From Clostridium sp031626875 (GTDB lineage Bacteria; Bacillota; Clostridia; Clostridiales; Clostridiaceae): DNA of 64,000 nucleotides. Below, in pieces: positions 43,783 to 53,156 of the stretch. Numbering within the stretch: the first letter of the stretch is position 1; each line of letters begins with the position of its first letter. The stretch is taken from positions 32,039 through 96,038 of the forward strand of contig NZ_JANDMF010000017.1 of the NCBI RefSeq assembly GCF_031626875.1, given 5' to 3'. The notes beneath the pieces were generated by a model. It was not told the origin of the DNA. It saw only the letters and a list, made by a program, of their open reading frames with translations, and did not search any database. The position numbers and the translations under genes are program-made.

Positions 43783-43825
43783 AAAAAACACAGGTTTAAT
43801 ATATTTAAATTAACCTGTGTTTTTT
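43783..43825. terminator. Bidirectional terminator
   Basis: AAAAAACACAGGTTTAA (43783-43799) is the exact complement of the TTAACCTGTGTTTTTT arm (43810-43825). It lies between the convergent hydrolase and manA genes. Confidence 0.9.
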
Positions 43826-43847
43826 CATTTGAATTAAGTACATTTTT

Positions 43848-44783
43848 CTAAACTACTGGATAGCTTTTAAGCACTACTACTTGTCCATTTATTTTATAAC
43901 TTCCAAGTGATGCTGGTATTAGATAACTATCCCCCATTTTTATCTTTTCTGAGTATCCAATACCTTCTATTGTTCCTTCCCCATCTACACAAGTTAGAAT
44001 ATAAAATTTTTCTTTATCACTATTATCTTCTATAGATGTTTCAATATTTAATTTTTCTATTCCAAAATACTCATTCTCACATAACAGCCCCTTCTTATAA
44101 CCATCAAATGAGTTTTCTTGCCCATTAAGATTTTCACATTGAAGGTCAAAGTTTATAACTTGTAATGCTTTCTCTACATGAATTTCTCTTGGTCTTCCAT
44201 AATCATAAACCCTATAAGTTACATCACTATTTTGTTGAATTTCTGCAATAATAACACCTTCACATATAGCATGAACAAGTCCACTCTTTATTAGGAAGCA
44301 ATCCCCTTTTTTTACTTCTATCTTATTTAAGTATTTTTCTACTTCACCTGATTTTATAGCTACTTCAAACTCTTCCTTTGTACAGTCTTTAGTTCCTACT
44401 ATTAGGCTTGCACCTGGTTTAGCATCCATAACATACCATGCTTCTGTCTTACCAAAATCCCCTTCATATTTAGCTGCATATTCATCTCCTGGATGTACTT
44501 GTACTGAAAGTTTTTCTCTTGAATTTATTAATTTTACTAGTAAAGGAAGCTTTTCTAAACTTACTTTAGTTCCTACCATATTAGACCTATATTCCTCTAT
44601 TAACTTATCAAAACTTAATCCTTTATATTCTCCATTTGCTACAATTCCAGTTCCATTTGGATGGCAAGCTATATCCCAACTTTCACCTATGTTACCTTTT
44701 GGAAGGTTATCTCTAAAACTCTCTAGATCTCTTCCTCCCCATATTTTTTCATAATATAAATTTTCAAATCTTATTGGATACAA
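43848..44783 (-). CDS. manA: Mannose-6-phosphate isomerase, class I
   Basis: 311 aa, as in short Firmicutes ManA. It interconverts mannose-6-phosphate and fructose-6-phosphate using zinc. The metal ligands are in VQVHPGDEYA, GKTEAWYVM and GLVHAICEGV; YEKIWGGRDL and VTYRVYDYGRPR are also conserved. A terminator separates it from fucO, so it is not part of the fuc transcript, but it lies in the same sugar-utilisation region. No promoter was clearly identified. Confidence 0.93.
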   Translation of the reverse strand: MYPIRFENLYYEKIWGGRDLESFRDNLPKGNIGESWDIACHPNGTGIVANGEYKGLSFDKLIEEYRSNMVGTKVSLEKLPLLVKLINSREKLSVQVHPGDEYAAKYEGDFGKTEAWYVMDAKPGASLIVGTKDCTKEEFEVAIKSGEVEKYLNKIEVKKGDCFLIKSGLVHAICEGVIIAEIQQNSDVTYRVYDYGRPREIHVEKALQVINFDLQCENLNGQENSFDGYKKGLLCENEYFGIEKLNIETSIEDNSDKEKFYILTCVDGEGTIEGIGYSEKIKMGDSYLIPASLGSYKINGQVVVLKSYPVV

Positions 44784-44879
44784 ATTAATTCCCCCTCAAC
44801 AATCTATGTTATGTCTTTTATGATATTTATTATATCTTATATTTGACTATCTATGCTACATATTCCTATAAATTTATAT

Positions 44880-44914
44880 AACCCAGTAGAAAATCTTTGG
44901 ATATCTATTGGGTT
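44880..44914 (-). terminator. Terminator of the fucose operon
   Basis: AACCCAGTAGA (44880-44890) pairs with TCTATTGGGTT (44904-44914), just beyond the fucO stop. It also insulates manA. Confidence 0.8.
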
Positions 44915-44921
44915 AAATCCT

Positions 44922-46073
44922 TTAATAAATTAATTTGTATAATTCTAAAATTTCTGCAACGCTTGTATCTCTTGGATTACCAGGTGTGCATGCATCCGAT
45001 ATTGCTGATTCAGCTAAAGCCTGTAAATCTTCTTCCTTTACTCCAATTTCTCTTAATTTCTTTGGAATTCCAACATCTTCTGAAAGTTTCTTAACAGCAT
45101 TAACAGCTGCCTTTCTATATTCATCTTGTGACATATTGTCTACACCACTAACTCCCATTGCTCTAGCAATTTCTTTATACTTTTCTCCAGTAGCACATGC
45201 ATTATATTTCATAACATATGGTAATATTACTGCATTTGCTATTCCATGTGGTGTGTCATAAAATGCTCCAAGTGGATGGGCCATTCCATGAACTATACCT
45301 AATCCTACATTGCTAAATCCCATACCTGCAACATATTGCCCAAGAGCCATATCTTCTCTTCCTTTTGAATCATTATTTACTGCACTTCTAAGTGAACGTG
45401 ATATAATTTCTATAGCTTTTAAATGTAATGCATCAGTTAATTCCCATGCACCTTTTGTAATGTAACCTTCAATAGCATGAGTTAAAGCATCCATTCCTGT
45501 TGCTGCTGTTAATCCTTTTGGCATTGATGACATCATTTCTGAATCAACAACTGCAATTACTGGAATATCATGTGGGTCAACACAAACAAACTTACGTTTC
45601 TTTTCCTCATCTGTTATTACATAATTTATTGTAACTTCAGCAGCAGTTCCTGCTGTTGTTGGCACAGCTATAATGTCTACACATTTATTTTTAGTTATAA
45701 CGGCTCCTTCAAGGCTTCTAACATCTGAAAATTCAGGATTATTAATTATTATACCAACAGCTTTCGCAGTATCAATTGATGAACCTCCCCCAATAGCTAT
45801 TAAATAATCTGCTTCAGTTTCTTTGAATTTCTTTATACCAGCCAAAACTACATTTATAGTTGGATTGGCTTTTACTTTATCAAAAATTTCAAATTCTAAA
45901 TTATTTTCTTTTAATAAGTCAGTTATCTTGCTAGCTACATTAAATTTGATTAAATCTTTATCTGTTACAACTAATGCTTTTTTATAACCTCTTATTTTAG
46001 CTTCTGTAACAATATTATTAATTGCTCCTGCTCCTATGTAGCTCATTTCATTTAATACCATTCTATTTGCCAT
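44922..46073 (-). CDS. fucO: Lactaldehyde reductase (1,2-propanediol oxidoreductase)
   Basis: 383 aa, iron-containing group III alcohol dehydrogenase. It reduces L-lactaldehyde, made by the fuculose-phosphate aldolase, to L-1,2-propanediol with NADH. Seen are the nucleotide-binding GGGSSIDTAKA, the metal-binding segments DALTHAIEGYI and GIVHGMAHPLGAFYDTPHG, and GTAAEVT. It is the last gene of the fuc operon, 28 bases after fucA. Position with fucA, fucU and fucI makes the lactaldehyde role much more likely than a general butanol dehydrogenase. Confidence 0.92.
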   Translation of the reverse strand: MANRMVLNEMSYIGAGAINNIVTEAKIRGYKKALVVTDKDLIKFNVASKITDLLKENNLEFEIFDKVKANPTINVVLAGIKKFKETEADYLIAIGGGSSIDTAKAVGIIINNPEFSDVRSLEGAVITKNKCVDIIAVPTTAGTAAEVTINYVITDEEKKRKFVCVDPHDIPVIAVVDSEMMSSMPKGLTAATGMDALTHAIEGYITKGAWELTDALHLKAIEIISRSLRSAVNNDSKGREDMALGQYVAGMGFSNVGLGIVHGMAHPLGAFYDTPHGIANAVILPYVMKYNACATGEKYKEIARAMGVSGVDNMSQDEYRKAAVNAVKKLSEDVGIPKKLREIGVKEEDLQALAESAISDACTPGNPRDTSVAEILELYKLIY

Positions 46074-46101
46074 AAAAATTAAACTTCCTTTCTACTTTGT
46101 C

Positions 46102-46788
46102 TTATTTTTCTTTTCTATAACGTTTAAATCCTGGATGTTTTCCTGTAACTCCATAGGACTTTCTCATATCAATTAATCTATCTATATTATTCCTTGAGAT
46201 TTCTTTTTCACCCCCAAGTAAATGTGCTGTTAAACTAATCTTTGCATATAATTCTAAAGTCTCCATCCTATAATAAGCTGTTAATAAATCAGCACCAACT
46301 GTTAATGCACCATGATTCTCTAAAAGTAATACATCATGTTCCTCAAGGTATGGAGCTATAGCCTCTGGAACTTCATAAGTAGATGGTGTTCCATAAGGGG
46401 TTACAGGTACAGCGCCAATAGCTATAACAGTTTCTATCATAGTATATCTATCTAAGTCTATATGAGCTACTGCATAACCTGTTGCTGTAGGTGGATGTGC
46501 ATGTACAACTGCTCCCACATCTTCTCTTTCCTTATAACATCGTAAATGCATCTTTATCTCTGATGATGGTCTATATCCATCTAATGCATCTATTATTTCT
46601 CCATTTTCATCTATATGAACTAATTTTTCTGGAGTAATAAAACTTTTACTAATTCCTGTTGGAGTAGCTAGAACTGTTCCATCTTCAAGCTTTACTGATA
46701 CATTCCCATCATTTGCTGCTACCCAACCTAATTGCCACATCTTATGACAAACATCACAAATCTGTTCTCTTATTTCCATGTATTTCAT
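46102..46788 (-). CDS. fucA: L-fuculose-1-phosphate aldolase
   Basis: 228 aa, class II aldolase/adducin family, zinc-dependent. It splits L-fuculose-1-phosphate into dihydroxyacetone phosphate and L-lactaldehyde. The substrate-binding start NDGNVSVKL and TPTGISKS, the zinc histidines in HAHPPTATGYA and LLENHGALTVG, and the TLELYAKISL helix are all present. It lies between fucU and fucO with short gaps. The related rhamnulose-phosphate aldolase RhaD is longer, so the fuculose assignment is preferred. Confidence 0.92.
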   Translation of the reverse strand: MKYMEIREQICDVCHKMWQLGWVAANDGNVSVKLEDGTVLATPTGISKSFITPEKLVHIDENGEIIDALDGYRPSSEIKMHLRCYKEREDVGAVVHAHPPTATGYAVAHIDLDRYTMIETVIAIGAVPVTPYGTPSTYEVPEAIAPYLEEHDVLLLENHGALTVGADLLTAYYRMETLELYAKISLTAHLLGGEKEISRNNIDRLIDMRKSYGVTGKHPGFKRYRKEK

Positions 46789-46814
46789 ATCAATTATCTC
46801 CTACTCTTTTATAT

Positions 46815-47258
46815 TTAATCTTCAACTACTACTCCTTTTTGAAGCATAATGTTAGCATAGAGTGCCTTTTCACTTGTTGCTATAATTGCATAAGCTTTCT
46901 TTGACTCTTCATAAAAAGTAAAACGTTCCAAATTTCCTATAACACTTTTTCCTTTATTCTCATATTTTGATACTATTTTTTCATATTCTCTCCAAATAGG
47001 AGTTTCCACTTTGTCTCCTGGCATAACTTCCATTAGGTTCACTGGCTTTTCTACATAACTATCTAAAGGAAATAGCTTCAAAATAGCATCAAGAATTTCG
47101 GGTACTCCATGTCCATCACATCTAATTACTATTGCATCTTTTCCCATAGTTTCAGCTGGAAAGTTTCCATCTGAAATTACTAATCTATCACTATGTCCCA
47201 TTTCACATAATACTTTTAATAATTCTGGTGATAAAATTTGTGGTATTCCTTTTAACAC
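46815..47258 (-). CDS. fucU: L-fucose mutarotase
   Basis: 147 aa, RbsD/FucU family. It interconverts the alpha and beta anomers of fucose so that the isomerase has its preferred form. The start MLKGIPQILSPELLKVLCEM, GHSDRLVISDGNFPAE and VIRCDGHGVPEILDAIL are typical of FucU. Its start overlaps the end of the kinase gene by seven bases, indicating translational coupling. Confidence 0.95.
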   Translation of the reverse strand: MLKGIPQILSPELLKVLCEMGHSDRLVISDGNFPAETMGKDAIVIRCDGHGVPEILDAILKLFPLDSYVEKPVNLMEVMPGDKVETPIWREYEKIVSKYENKGKSVIGNLERFTFYEESKKAYAIIATSEKALYANIMLQKGVVVED

Positions 47259-48730
47259 TTTATTAATACCTCCTTAAATTTTTCATATGATTCATTCCAA
47301 AAAGCTGTATTTTCCGGGTTATATTCTTTAATATCCTGTGATTTTGCTACAATGCTCTTAGCTTCATCTACTCCTTTAATTGAACCTGATGCAACTAACT
47401 GCAAGATAACATTTCCTAAAACTGTTGCTTCTACAGGGCCTGCTGTAACTTTTGAGTTGCATGCATTTGCAGTCATTTGACAAAGTAATTCACTTTGAAT
47501 GCCACCACCTACCATATAAATATTTTTATATTTTTTCCCTGTACATTCTTCTATTTTTTCAAGTTCATATCTATACTTAAAGGCAAGACTTTCATCTATA
47601 CACCTAACTATTTCTCCCTTTGTCTTTGGAATCTCTTGACCTGTTTCTTTGCAATATTCACGAATATGTTCTGGAATATTACCAGCTGGCACAAACCTCA
47701 GATCATCAGGGTCAATGAAACATTTAAAATGCTGTGCTGAAGCTGCCATTTTTTCTAAATCCCCAAAGTCATATTCTTGACCTTCTTTAATCCACTGTCT
47801 TCTACTTTCTTGAATTAACCATAATCCAATTATGTTTTTTAAAAAGGAAACTTTTCCTCCATATCCTCCTTCATTTGTTATATTATATTCACTTGATTTT
47901 TTATTAATTAATGGTTTTTCTAATTCTGTTCCAAATAATGACCATGTACCACAGCTTATAAATATAAAATCTGATTCTTGATTTGGTACTGATACTATTG
48001 CACTTTGAGTATCATGTCCTGCTACTGCAACAACATCACATTTTTCTATTTCTAACTCTTTACAAAGTTCATCTGAAATTTGTCCAATTTTTGTGCCACT
48101 AGGAATGATTTCTGTAAATAATTTTTTAGGCAAATCAAGCTTTTCTATTAATCTATCAGACCATGTACCTCTTCTTGCATCTAATAACTGAGTAGTGGAT
48201 GCAATAGAGTATTCAGTTGATTTCATGCCTGTAAGCATATAATTTAATAAGTCTGGCATGAGTAAAATTTTATCTGCCTTTTCTAGAATATATGGTCTTT
48301 TTTCAGCTAATGATAGTAATTGAAAAACTGTGTTAATCTCCATAAATTGATTTCCTGTTATATTATAAAATTCATCTTTAGAAATCTTTTCAAAGCTCTT
48401 TTTTAACATTCCATTTGTTCTATCATCTCTATAATGAACTGGATTTTCTACTAAATCTCCATGCTCATCTATAATTCCAAAATCGACTCCCCAGGTATCT
48501 ATGCCAATACTTTCAAATCCTCCATGATGTTTTGCTTTTAAAATTCCTTGCTTTATTTCATGAATCAGCCTAAGTATGTCCCAATACATAGTTCCATTAA
48601 CCAAAACTGGATCATTTGAAAATCTATGAATTTCCTCTAGCTTAATTGAACTTCTATCATATATACCAAGTACTGCTCTTCCACTTGATGCACCAAAATC
48701 AAATGCTAACACTCTCTTTTCTCTACTCAT
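47252..48730 (-). CDS. FGGY kinase, L-fuculokinase by context (RhaB-like)
   Basis: 492 aa. Sequence motifs are those of rhamnulokinase-type FGGY kinases: LAFDFGASSGRAVLG, SIGIDTWGVDFG, VAGHDTQSAIV, ISCGTWSLFG and NIYMVGGGIQSELL. In many Firmicutes fuc operons the fuculokinase is of this RhaB-like type rather than E. coli FucK. Flanked by fucI and fucU, it most likely phosphorylates L-fuculose to L-fuculose-1-phosphate. It follows fucI by 13 bases and overlaps fucU. Rhamnulose as an extra substrate cannot be excluded. Confidence 0.88.
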   Translation of the reverse strand: MSREKRVLAFDFGASSGRAVLGIYDRSSIKLEEIHRFSNDPVLVNGTMYWDILRLIHEIKQGILKAKHHGGFESIGIDTWGVDFGIIDEHGDLVENPVHYRDDRTNGMLKKSFEKISKDEFYNITGNQFMEINTVFQLLSLAEKRPYILEKADKILLMPDLLNYMLTGMKSTEYSIASTTQLLDARRGTWSDRLIEKLDLPKKLFTEIIPSGTKIGQISDELCKELEIEKCDVVAVAGHDTQSAIVSVPNQESDFIFISCGTWSLFGTELEKPLINKKSSEYNITNEGGYGGKVSFLKNIIGLWLIQESRRQWIKEGQEYDFGDLEKMAASAQHFKCFIDPDDLRFVPAGNIPEHIREYCKETGQEIPKTKGEIVRCIDESLAFKYRYELEKIEECTGKKYKNIYMVGGGIQSELLCQMTANACNSKVTAGPVEATVLGNVILQLVASGSIKGVDEAKSIVAKSQDIKEYNPENTAFWNESYEKFKEVLIKC

Positions 48731-48743
48731 ATTTCACCTTGAT

Positions 48744-50537
48744 TTATTTGTATAGTGGTCCATACGTAGCACAAGCTCTATAATCTTGTCCTTCTTTGTT
48801 TTGTCCAAAGGCATTCCAAGCTGCTGGTCTAAATATTTTTTCTTCTGGAACATTATGCATAGAAACTGGAATTCTTAAAATAGAAGCTAAAGTTATTAAA
48901 TCTGCTCCAATATGTCCATAACTTATAGCCCCATGATTAGCTCCCCAGTTATTCATAACATCATAAGCTGACTTACATGAACCTTCCTTTGTTACTCTTG
49001 GAGCGAACCAAGTACAAGGCCATGTATAATCTGTCCTCTTCCATAAAGTTTCATTAACATCATCAGGAAGCGCTACAGTATACCCCTCTACTAGTTGAAG
49101 TACAGGACCTAATCCCTTAACTATATTAAGTCTAGCCATAGTACAAGGCATAACATCTTTTGTCAAAAATCTTGATGAAAATCCACCGCCTCTAAAATAG
49201 CCTTGGTCTGCTGGATTCCAGGTTGTAGCTGCAAGAATTCTAGTTTGATCCTCTTCAGTAATTTCAAAGAAAGGTTTCATAACTGCATTCCCTTTTGAAT
49301 CTTTTGCTCCACCACTAGCATCTAGACATGCTGCACCTGAATTTATTAGATGTATGAAGCCTCCTGCTTCCTTTGAAGCTCCTTCAACTTCATATCCTGT
49401 TGCTTTCTTAACTGCCTCAGCACTCCAATAGGTACGAACATCTGCAAATATTTGAGCTCTATTGGTTAATAGCTTGTTAAATAGCATAGTTGCACCATTT
49501 AATGTATCATTTTCGGTAGCTAATATATAAGGTTCTCTAGCACCATTCCAGTCAAAGGAAGTATTTAATATAGCCTCTGCAAAATCACAGTTTGGATAAA
49601 AATCTGTCCATTGCCTTTGCCCTTGGAATCCTGCTGCAATAGCATTATGTCCTACTTTTTCCTCTTCACATCCTTTAGGAAGATTTTCATTTCCATTCAT
49701 TAAATCTTTTATAATGCATGCCATCTTAACAGTAAATTCCCAGTCTTTATCTTTTTCTTCTCTTGTCTTTTGAGCCTTCTCTGGATTTTTATCAAAGCCT
49801 TCCTTGCAATATTTTTTTGTCCATTCAAATGCTTTTTTAACTTCTGCCTCATCATATATGCCTTCTGTCATTCTTCTTATAATTTCTACTTCATCAACAG
49901 ATTCAATTCTCATACCAAGATATTCTTCAAAAAACTCTGGACTTATTATAGAACCACCAATTCCCATGCAAATAGATCCAATTTGAAGATATGATTTTCC
50001 TCTCATTGTGGTTGCTGCAACTGCTGACCTTGCAAATCTTAATAACTTTTCTTTAACATCTTCAGGAATTTCTGTATCATCTGCATCTTGAACATCATGA
50101 CCATATATTCCAAAAGCAGGCAAACCTTTTTGTGCATGTGTTGCAAGTACTGATGCTAAATATACAGCACCTGGTCTTTCGGTTCCATTGAATCCCCAAA
50201 CACCTTTTATTGTCATTGGATCCATATCCATGGTTTCTGCTCCATAGCACCAACATGGAGTAACAGTAAGAGTAATATCTACTCCTTCTCTTTTAAATTT
50301 TGATGCACAAGCTGCTGATTCTGCTACTCTTCCTATTGTTGTATCAGCTATAACAACCTTTACTGGTTCACCATTAGAATACTTAAGATTTGATTTAAAT
50401 AGATTAGCTGCTGCATTTGCCATTCCCATGGTTTGTTCTTCAAGAGACCCTCTTACATCTAACATTCCTCTTCTTCCATCAATAGTTGGTCTTATACCGA
50501 TTACAGGATATTCTCCTATTAATCTATTTTTAGTCAT
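48744..50537 (-). CDS. fucI: L-fucose isomerase
   Basis: 597 aa, the usual length. It converts L-fucose to L-fuculose using Mn2+. Typical segments are IGIRPTIDGRRGMLDVRGSL, VTPCWCYGAETMDMDPMT and IKGVWGFNGTERPGAVYLAS. The metal-ligand region ATENDTLNGATM and the C-terminal NWGANHGAISYGHIGADLI are also present. It is the first gene of a five-gene leftward operon. Its promoter has an activator-like box and a cre site shared with fucP, and the AraC regulator gene diverges from it. Confidence 0.96.
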   Translation of the reverse strand: MTKNRLIGEYPVIGIRPTIDGRRGMLDVRGSLEEQTMGMANAAANLFKSNLKYSNGEPVKVVIADTTIGRVAESAACASKFKREGVDITLTVTPCWCYGAETMDMDPMTIKGVWGFNGTERPGAVYLASVLATHAQKGLPAFGIYGHDVQDADDTEIPEDVKEKLLRFARSAVAATTMRGKSYLQIGSICMGIGGSIISPEFFEEYLGMRIESVDEVEIIRRMTEGIYDEAEVKKAFEWTKKYCKEGFDKNPEKAQKTREEKDKDWEFTVKMACIIKDLMNGNENLPKGCEEEKVGHNAIAAGFQGQRQWTDFYPNCDFAEAILNTSFDWNGAREPYILATENDTLNGATMLFNKLLTNRAQIFADVRTYWSAEAVKKATGYEVEGASKEAGGFIHLINSGAACLDASGGAKDSKGNAVMKPFFEITEEDQTRILAATTWNPADQGYFRGGGFSSRFLTKDVMPCTMARLNIVKGLGPVLQLVEGYTVALPDDVNETLWKRTDYTWPCTWFAPRVTKEGSCKSAYDVMNNWGANHGAISYGHIGADLITLASILRIPVSMHNVPEEKIFRPAAWNAFGQNKEGQDYRACATYGPLYK

Positions 50538-50609
50538 ATAAATATCCTCCTCATTTTTTAATTATTTAATATTAAAGCTTTCAATCAAAACATTTCTCAG
50601 TTTTTTCCT

Positions 50610-50661
50610 TGTTTACGATTTCATTATACCTTTGAAATATAATCAATACTTGTGCTATAAT
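50610..50661. promoter_or_regulatory. Divergent fucI / AraC promoter region with activator box and cre
   Basis: Leftward (fucI): ACAAGTATTG (50653-50644), 15 bases, TATAAT (50628-50623), then TGAAATCGTAAACA (50623-50610), which matches the cre consensus TGWAANCGNTNWCA at all but one position. No good -35 exists, fitting an activator. Rightward (regulator gene): TTGAAA (50632-50637), 18 bases, TATAAT (50656-50661). The activator box sits inside this rightward promoter, so binding there would repress the regulator. The same layout occurs before fucP. Confidence 0.75.
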
Positions 50662-50704
50662 GGCAAAAAATATAATAATATTCACCTTTATTTGGGAGGG
50701 ATTT

Positions 50705-51598
50705 ATGAGATATTCTGAATACAATGAAATCAAACAAAGAGGTACTTTTGATTTTCCACTAGAATTTTATTATGTAGATAAAATGCATCCTAGATATATG
50801 ATGTCCTATCACTGGCATGTAGAATATGAAATAATAAGAGTTCTAAAAGGTTCTCTTACTGTTTATTTAAATCAAAAGGAAATTTCAGCAAGTGAGGGAG
50901 ATATAATTTTTATAAGAGATGGTATATTACACTCTGCAGTACCTAAAGACTGCATATATGAATGTGTTGTTTTTAACATGAATATGTTATTGAAAGAGAT
51001 TTTTTCTGGAGCCAAATATATTCAAAATATAATAGACCACACTATAATTATCCATGACTACTTTCCTAAATCCGATTTGGAACTTAATAAAATTATATTT
51101 TATTTATTTGAAGTTCTACACTCTAAAAAAGCTGGCTATGAATTAATGATTTTAGGCCTTTTATATCAAATCTTTAGTATTATATATAGCAACAAAATGT
51201 ACTCTCAACATTCTCTAAATACTCAAAAAGATAGCAAGAAAATTGTACAACTAAAAAAAATTCTAACTATAATAGAAGATTCATATTCCTCTAAACTAAC
51301 ATTAGAAGATTTATCAAAAGCAGTTGGAATGTCTTCAAAATATTTTTGTAAGTTCTTTTATGAAATGACCCATAGAACTCCTATAGATTATCTAAATTAT
51401 TACAGAATAGAATGTGCCAGCTATGAACTTATAACTACAGATTTTTCTATAACAGATATTGCATATAACTGTGGATTTAATGACTTAAGCTACTTTATTA
51501 AATCCTTTAAGAAATATAAAGGGCTCACACCTAGTAAATATTCAAAGATAGAAAAATCTCAAGTTAAAAAATTATCACCTATAATTGTAGATTTGTAA
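50705..51598 (+). CDS. AraC-family regulator of fucose genes
   Basis: 297 aa from the ATG at 50705, chosen because GGGAGGG precedes it; the frame from 50660 would overlap the promoter. The N-terminal cupin-like domain (YHWHVEYEIIRVLKGSLTVYLN, EGDIIFIRDGILHSAVP) should bind the inducer. The C-terminal 100 residues form two helix-turn-helix motifs (LTLEDLSKAVGMSSKYFCKF; SITDIAYNCGFNDLSYFIKS; FKKYKGLTPSKYSK). It diverges from fucI and precedes the convergent fucP gene. Activation of both fuc promoters is inferred from their shared box. Confidence 0.88.
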   Translation: MRYSEYNEIKQRGTFDFPLEFYYVDKMHPRYMMSYHWHVEYEIIRVLKGSLTVYLNQKEISASEGDIIFIRDGILHSAVPKDCIYECVVFNMNMLLKEIFSGAKYIQNIIDHTIIIHDYFPKSDLELNKIIFYLFEVLHSKKAGYELMILGLLYQIFSIIYSNKMYSQHSLNTQKDSKKIVQLKKILTIIEDSYSSKLTLEDLSKAVGMSSKYFCKFFYEMTHRTPIDYLNYYRIECASYELITTDFSITDIAYNCGFNDLSYFIKSFKKYKGLTPSKYSKIEKSQVKKLSPIIVDL

Positions 51599-51608
51599 AT
51601 AAAAAAAT

Positions 51609-51658
51609 AAAACACCAAGTCTAAGTTAATTATTGTTCTTACCTAGAATTGGTGTTTT
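51609..51658. terminator. Bidirectional terminator between AraC and fucP genes
   Basis: AAAACACCAA (51609-51618) pairs with TTGGTGTTTT (51649-51658), and the stem continues inwards imperfectly (GTCTAAGT / ACCTAGA). Confidence 0.85.
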
Positions 51659-51670
51659 TATTACTTTAAA

Positions 51671-53008
51671 TTAAGTTCTACTTTTTGAGTTCATTATAGA
51701 ATAAGCTAGTATTATTACTAAACATACTATTGGAGCAAAATAACAAGATCTTACTGCTGCTTCAACGCCACTATACATTGGAGTTAATGCTGATAATGTA
51801 CCTAAATCAATTAACTTTCCCATGAATGTAGGAAATACAGCGCCCCCTAGTATTGCCATTATAAGTCCTGCTGCTCCTAGTTTTGATTCTTCACCTAATC
51901 CTCCAAGTGCTATACCATAGATTGTGGGAAACATCAATGACATACAGCCTGATATTGCTATAAGACATATTATTGATAGACCTGCTGGCAAGTATATTGC
52001 CCCTAAAGTAAATATAATCCCTGCTATTGCCATAACTGCCATCATTCTTGCTGGCATAAATTTTTTCATCAATCCTGTACAGATCCATCTCATTGCAATA
52101 AATAATACTGTTGCTATTATAAATGGTTCAACTGCTTTTGCTTCATTCACTCCTAAAAGAATCATTGTATATTTTGTCATCCATGTCCATACAGCAACCT
52201 GCATGCCAACATAGAAGAATTGAGCTATTACCCCATATACATATCTTTTAGTAGAAAGTAGGGACTTAACTGATTTCTTAAAGTTAACAGCTCCCCCTAC
52301 ATCCTTAATAGCGCTTTTATTTTTAAAGAAAGCACTCCATATAAATGCTGCTATTATTATTAAAACCATGTATGGCATACATAACCAGATTAACTCAGTA
52401 TGTCTAATTTCCGCTAATTTATCTACTGACATTTTTATTCTATCCTCATAAGTTGCTGAATTTAAATTTCCTAGTATAACAAACTTAGCTACTATTAGTC
52501 CCATAAAAGATCCTACTGGATTAAAGGCTTGGGCATAGTTCAATCTCCTTACACTAGTTTCTTCACTACCTAATGATAAAACAAATGGATTACAAGTGGT
52601 TTCAAGCATAGACAACCCACTTGCCAATATAAATATTGACACTACAAAAATATTATAATTCTGAACTATAGATGCTGGTATATATCCTAGAGCACCTATT
52701 ATAAATAATCCTAAACCTATTAATACTCCTGTCCTATAGGACCATTTCTTGATTATTAATGCTGCTGGTATTGCTAATAAGGCATATGCACTATAAAATG
52801 CCACTTGAATTATTGAAGAATTAACAGCATTCATCATAAATATCTTCCCGAATGCTGGAACTAATGTATCATTCATGTTATTTAACATTCCCCAAACAAC
52901 AAAACATGACACTAACATAATGAATATAATTTTATTGTGTGCTGGAATTACTGGTTCAGATAATTTCTTTGCTTTTTTTTCTACAGTCTTTGGTGAACTT
53001 ACATCCAT
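51671..53008 (-). CDS. fucP: L-fucose permease (MFS, FucP family)
   Basis: 445 aa with about 12 membrane segments. Family features are FVVWGMLNNMNDTLVPAFG at the first helix, YSAYALLAIPAALIIKKWSY, ASGLSMLETTCNPFVLSLG and RRLNYAQAFNPVGSFMG, all typical of FucP/GluP-type symporters. It would import L-fucose with protons. The gene has its own promoter that repeats the activator box and cre site of the fucI promoter at the same spacing, which ties it to the operon. Confidence 0.92.
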   Translation of the reverse strand: MDVSSPKTVEKKAKKLSEPVIPAHNKIIFIMLVSCFVVWGMLNNMNDTLVPAFGKIFMMNAVNSSIIQVAFYSAYALLAIPAALIIKKWSYRTGVLIGLGLFIIGALGYIPASIVQNYNIFVVSIFILASGLSMLETTCNPFVLSLGSEETSVRRLNYAQAFNPVGSFMGLIVAKFVILGNLNSATYEDRIKMSVDKLAEIRHTELIWLCMPYMVLIIIAAFIWSAFFKNKSAIKDVGGAVNFKKSVKSLLSTKRYVYGVIAQFFYVGMQVAVWTWMTKYTMILLGVNEAKAVEPFIIATVLFIAMRWICTGLMKKFMPARMMAVMAIAGIIFTLGAIYLPAGLSIICLIAISGCMSLMFPTIYGIALGGLGEESKLGAAGLIMAILGGAVFPTFMGKLIDLGTLSALTPMYSGVEAAVRSCYFAPIVCLVIILAYSIMNSKSRT

Positions 53009-53058
53009 ATTAATCTCCCCTTTTTAAATGTTGTATAATTTCATCTAGAAAAATTTTC

Positions 53059-53102
53059 TGTTTACGATTTCATTATACATTCGTAACTTCACCAATACTT
53101 GT
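53059..53102 (-). promoter_or_regulatory. fucP promoter with activator box and cre
   Basis: Reading leftwards: ACAAGTATTG (53102-53093), 15 bases, TATAAT (53077-53072), TGAAATCGTAAACA (53072-53059). All three elements and both spacings equal those before fucI, while the bases between them differ, so the elements are probably under selection. The start codon is about 50 bases further on. Confidence 0.75.
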
Positions 53103-53156
53103 ATTATCTTATCCAAAAAATGTAATTATATTCAGATTTAATTTTAATCCTTACTT

